The notes under the pieces are model-generated. The model searched no databases, was not told where the DNA came from, and saw only the letters and a program-made list of their open reading frames with translations. Positions 6,107 through 6,822 of a DNA stretch of 6,822 bases are shown here, one piece after another. The stretch is from Acidobacteriota bacterium (GTDB lineage Bacteria; Acidobacteriota; Terriglobia; Terriglobales; Acidobacteriaceae): positions 1 through 6,822 of the forward strand of contig JAJYSL010000231.1 of the NCBI GenBank assembly GCA_021793595.1, written 5' to 3'. Numbering within the stretch: position 1 is the stretch's first letter; the number at the start of each line of letters is the position of its first letter. Position numbers and translations under genes: made by a program.

Positions 6107-6822
6107 GTGGCAGGTATCGAAGTTTTACCCATTAAAGCAGAGAAAATCTCGCTGATCCACCGCTTTCAAGCGGTCCGCGCCACTACCACCGGTCTAACTA
6201 CCCGGCTGACGGCAGAAGACCAGATGGTGCAGTCCTGTCCGGAAGCCAGTCCGGTGAAGTGGCATCTGGCGCATACCACATGGTTTTTTGAGACGTTTGT
6301 TCTGACGAAATATCTCGCGGGTTATCAGGCTTACAATCCCGATTTTTCCTGGCTCTTCAACAGCTATTACAAGTCGCTTGGCGATCATCCGGAAAAGCGC
6401 CTGCGTGCATCCTTCTCTCGACCGTCGCTGGATCAAGTGCTTGCGTACCGTCTTTATATAGAAGAAGCTATTGAACGATTGCTGGAGACTGGGGCATCGT
6501 CGGAGGTGTGCGCGTGCATCGAACTGGGAATGCACCACGAACAGCAACATCAGGAACTGATCGCCACCGACATCAAGCACGCTTTCTGGTCGAATCCTTT
6601 GCAGCCTGCCTATACGGAGCGGCCTCTGCCATCGCAGCCAGCGAGTACCGTGTCGCGCCAGTGGTTCTCCTGCGAAGGCGGTCTCATTGAGATTGGCCAC
6701 TCTGGCGAAGGTTTCGCCTTCGACAATGAGCTGTCACGCCATCCCGTTTTTCTTGCGCCGTTTCGCGTCGCTGCGCATCTAGTGACCTGCGCGGAGTATC
6801 TGTCGTTCATGCGAGACCAGAT
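6107..6822 (+). CDS. egtB: Ergothioneine biosynthesis sulfoxide synthase EgtB (partial, C-terminus beyond right edge)
   Basis: EgtB is a cytoplasmic non-haem Fe(II) enzyme. It uses O2 to couple hercynine (trimethylhistidine) to the sulfur of cysteine or gamma-glutamylcysteine, forming the sulfoxide precursor of ergothioneine. The visible 238 residues cover the N-terminal DinB-like helical domain and the beginning of the FGE-sulfatase-type domain. Diagnostic blocks are RFQAVRATTTGL (19-30), SPVKWHLAHTTWFFETFVL (48-66), FNSYYKSLGDHP (84-95), and the metal-binding GMHHEQQHQEL (141-151) followed by ATDIKHAF. The iron ligands of the family come from the WHLAH histidines and the HHEQQH cluster, all present here. 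From about residue 188, WFSCEGGLIEIGHSG opens the C-terminal domain, and HPVFLAPFRVAAHLVTCAEY is typical of it. The start is GTG with a well-placed GGAG. The residues that decide the sulfur donor lie beyond the window. OvoA is less likely, since the blocks fit EgtB closely; no egtD is visible. Confidence 0.93.
   Translation, partial: MAGIEVLPIKAEKISLIHRFQAVRATTTGLTTRLTAEDQMVQSCPEASPVKWHLAHTTWFFETFVLTKYLAGYQAYNPDFSWLFNSYYKSLGDHPEKRLRASFSRPSLDQVLAYRLYIEEAIERLLETGASSEVCACIELGMHHEQQHQELIATDIKHAFWSNPLQPAYTERPLPSQPASTVSRQWFSCEGGLIEIGHSGEGFAFDNELSRHPVFLAPFRVAAHLVTCAEYLSFMRDQ

Noticed and set aside
6194..6700. 168-codon minus-strand open frame opposite egtB
   Set aside because: egtB on the plus strand carries all the expected motifs here; the antisense frame has none.

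Overview
The window looks like chromosome from an acidobacterium, most likely class Terriglobia (the Granulicella/Terriglobus/Edaphobacter neighbourhood). The evidence is a VWFA-related secreted protein of the type expanded in Acidobacteriota, next to a very large Oar-like TonB-receptor-type protein with an N-terminal carboxypeptidase-regulatory-like domain and an Arg-Gly-rich linker. The assignment rests on family recognition, not on a marker gene.

Layout: five protein genes fill almost all of the sequence, in two divergent groups around a 183-bp intergenic region (5184-5366). The leftward (minus-strand) group reads, in order of transcription: a small exported protein with two DUF5666-like domains (5183-4521), a giant outer-membrane TonB-receptor-type protein (4459-1103), and a secreted VWFA-related protein (1086-1, running off the left edge). 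Gaps are 61 bp and 16 bp (only 4 bp if the VWFA protein starts at an upstream ATG), so this looks like one operon devoted to the cell envelope. The rightward (plus-strand) group is a VIT1/CCC1-family iron/manganese transporter (5367-6086), followed 20 bp later by egtB (6107 to the right edge), the iron-dependent sulfoxide synthase of ergothioneine biosynthesis. I see no terminator between the genes of either group.

How the genes may work together: the leftward group plausibly builds an outer-membrane/periplasmic system for binding or importing large substrates, but no substrate can be read from the sequence. The rightward pair joins ferrous-metal transport to an Fe(II)-dependent enzyme that makes an antioxidant thiol, which suggests metal or oxidative-stress handling (inference). 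The divergent intergenic region is the most interesting non-coding part: it has a nearly perfect 20-bp AT-rich palindrome, a -10-like box 7 bp before the transporter ATG (a possible leaderless transcript), and an 8-bp direct repeat at 21-bp period on the side of the leftward operon.

I found no RNA genes, CRISPR arrays, insertion sequences or attachment sites, and no clearly novel system. The genes are recognisable family members; the unusual points concern the architecture of the receptor, the start-site arrangements and the regulatory region.
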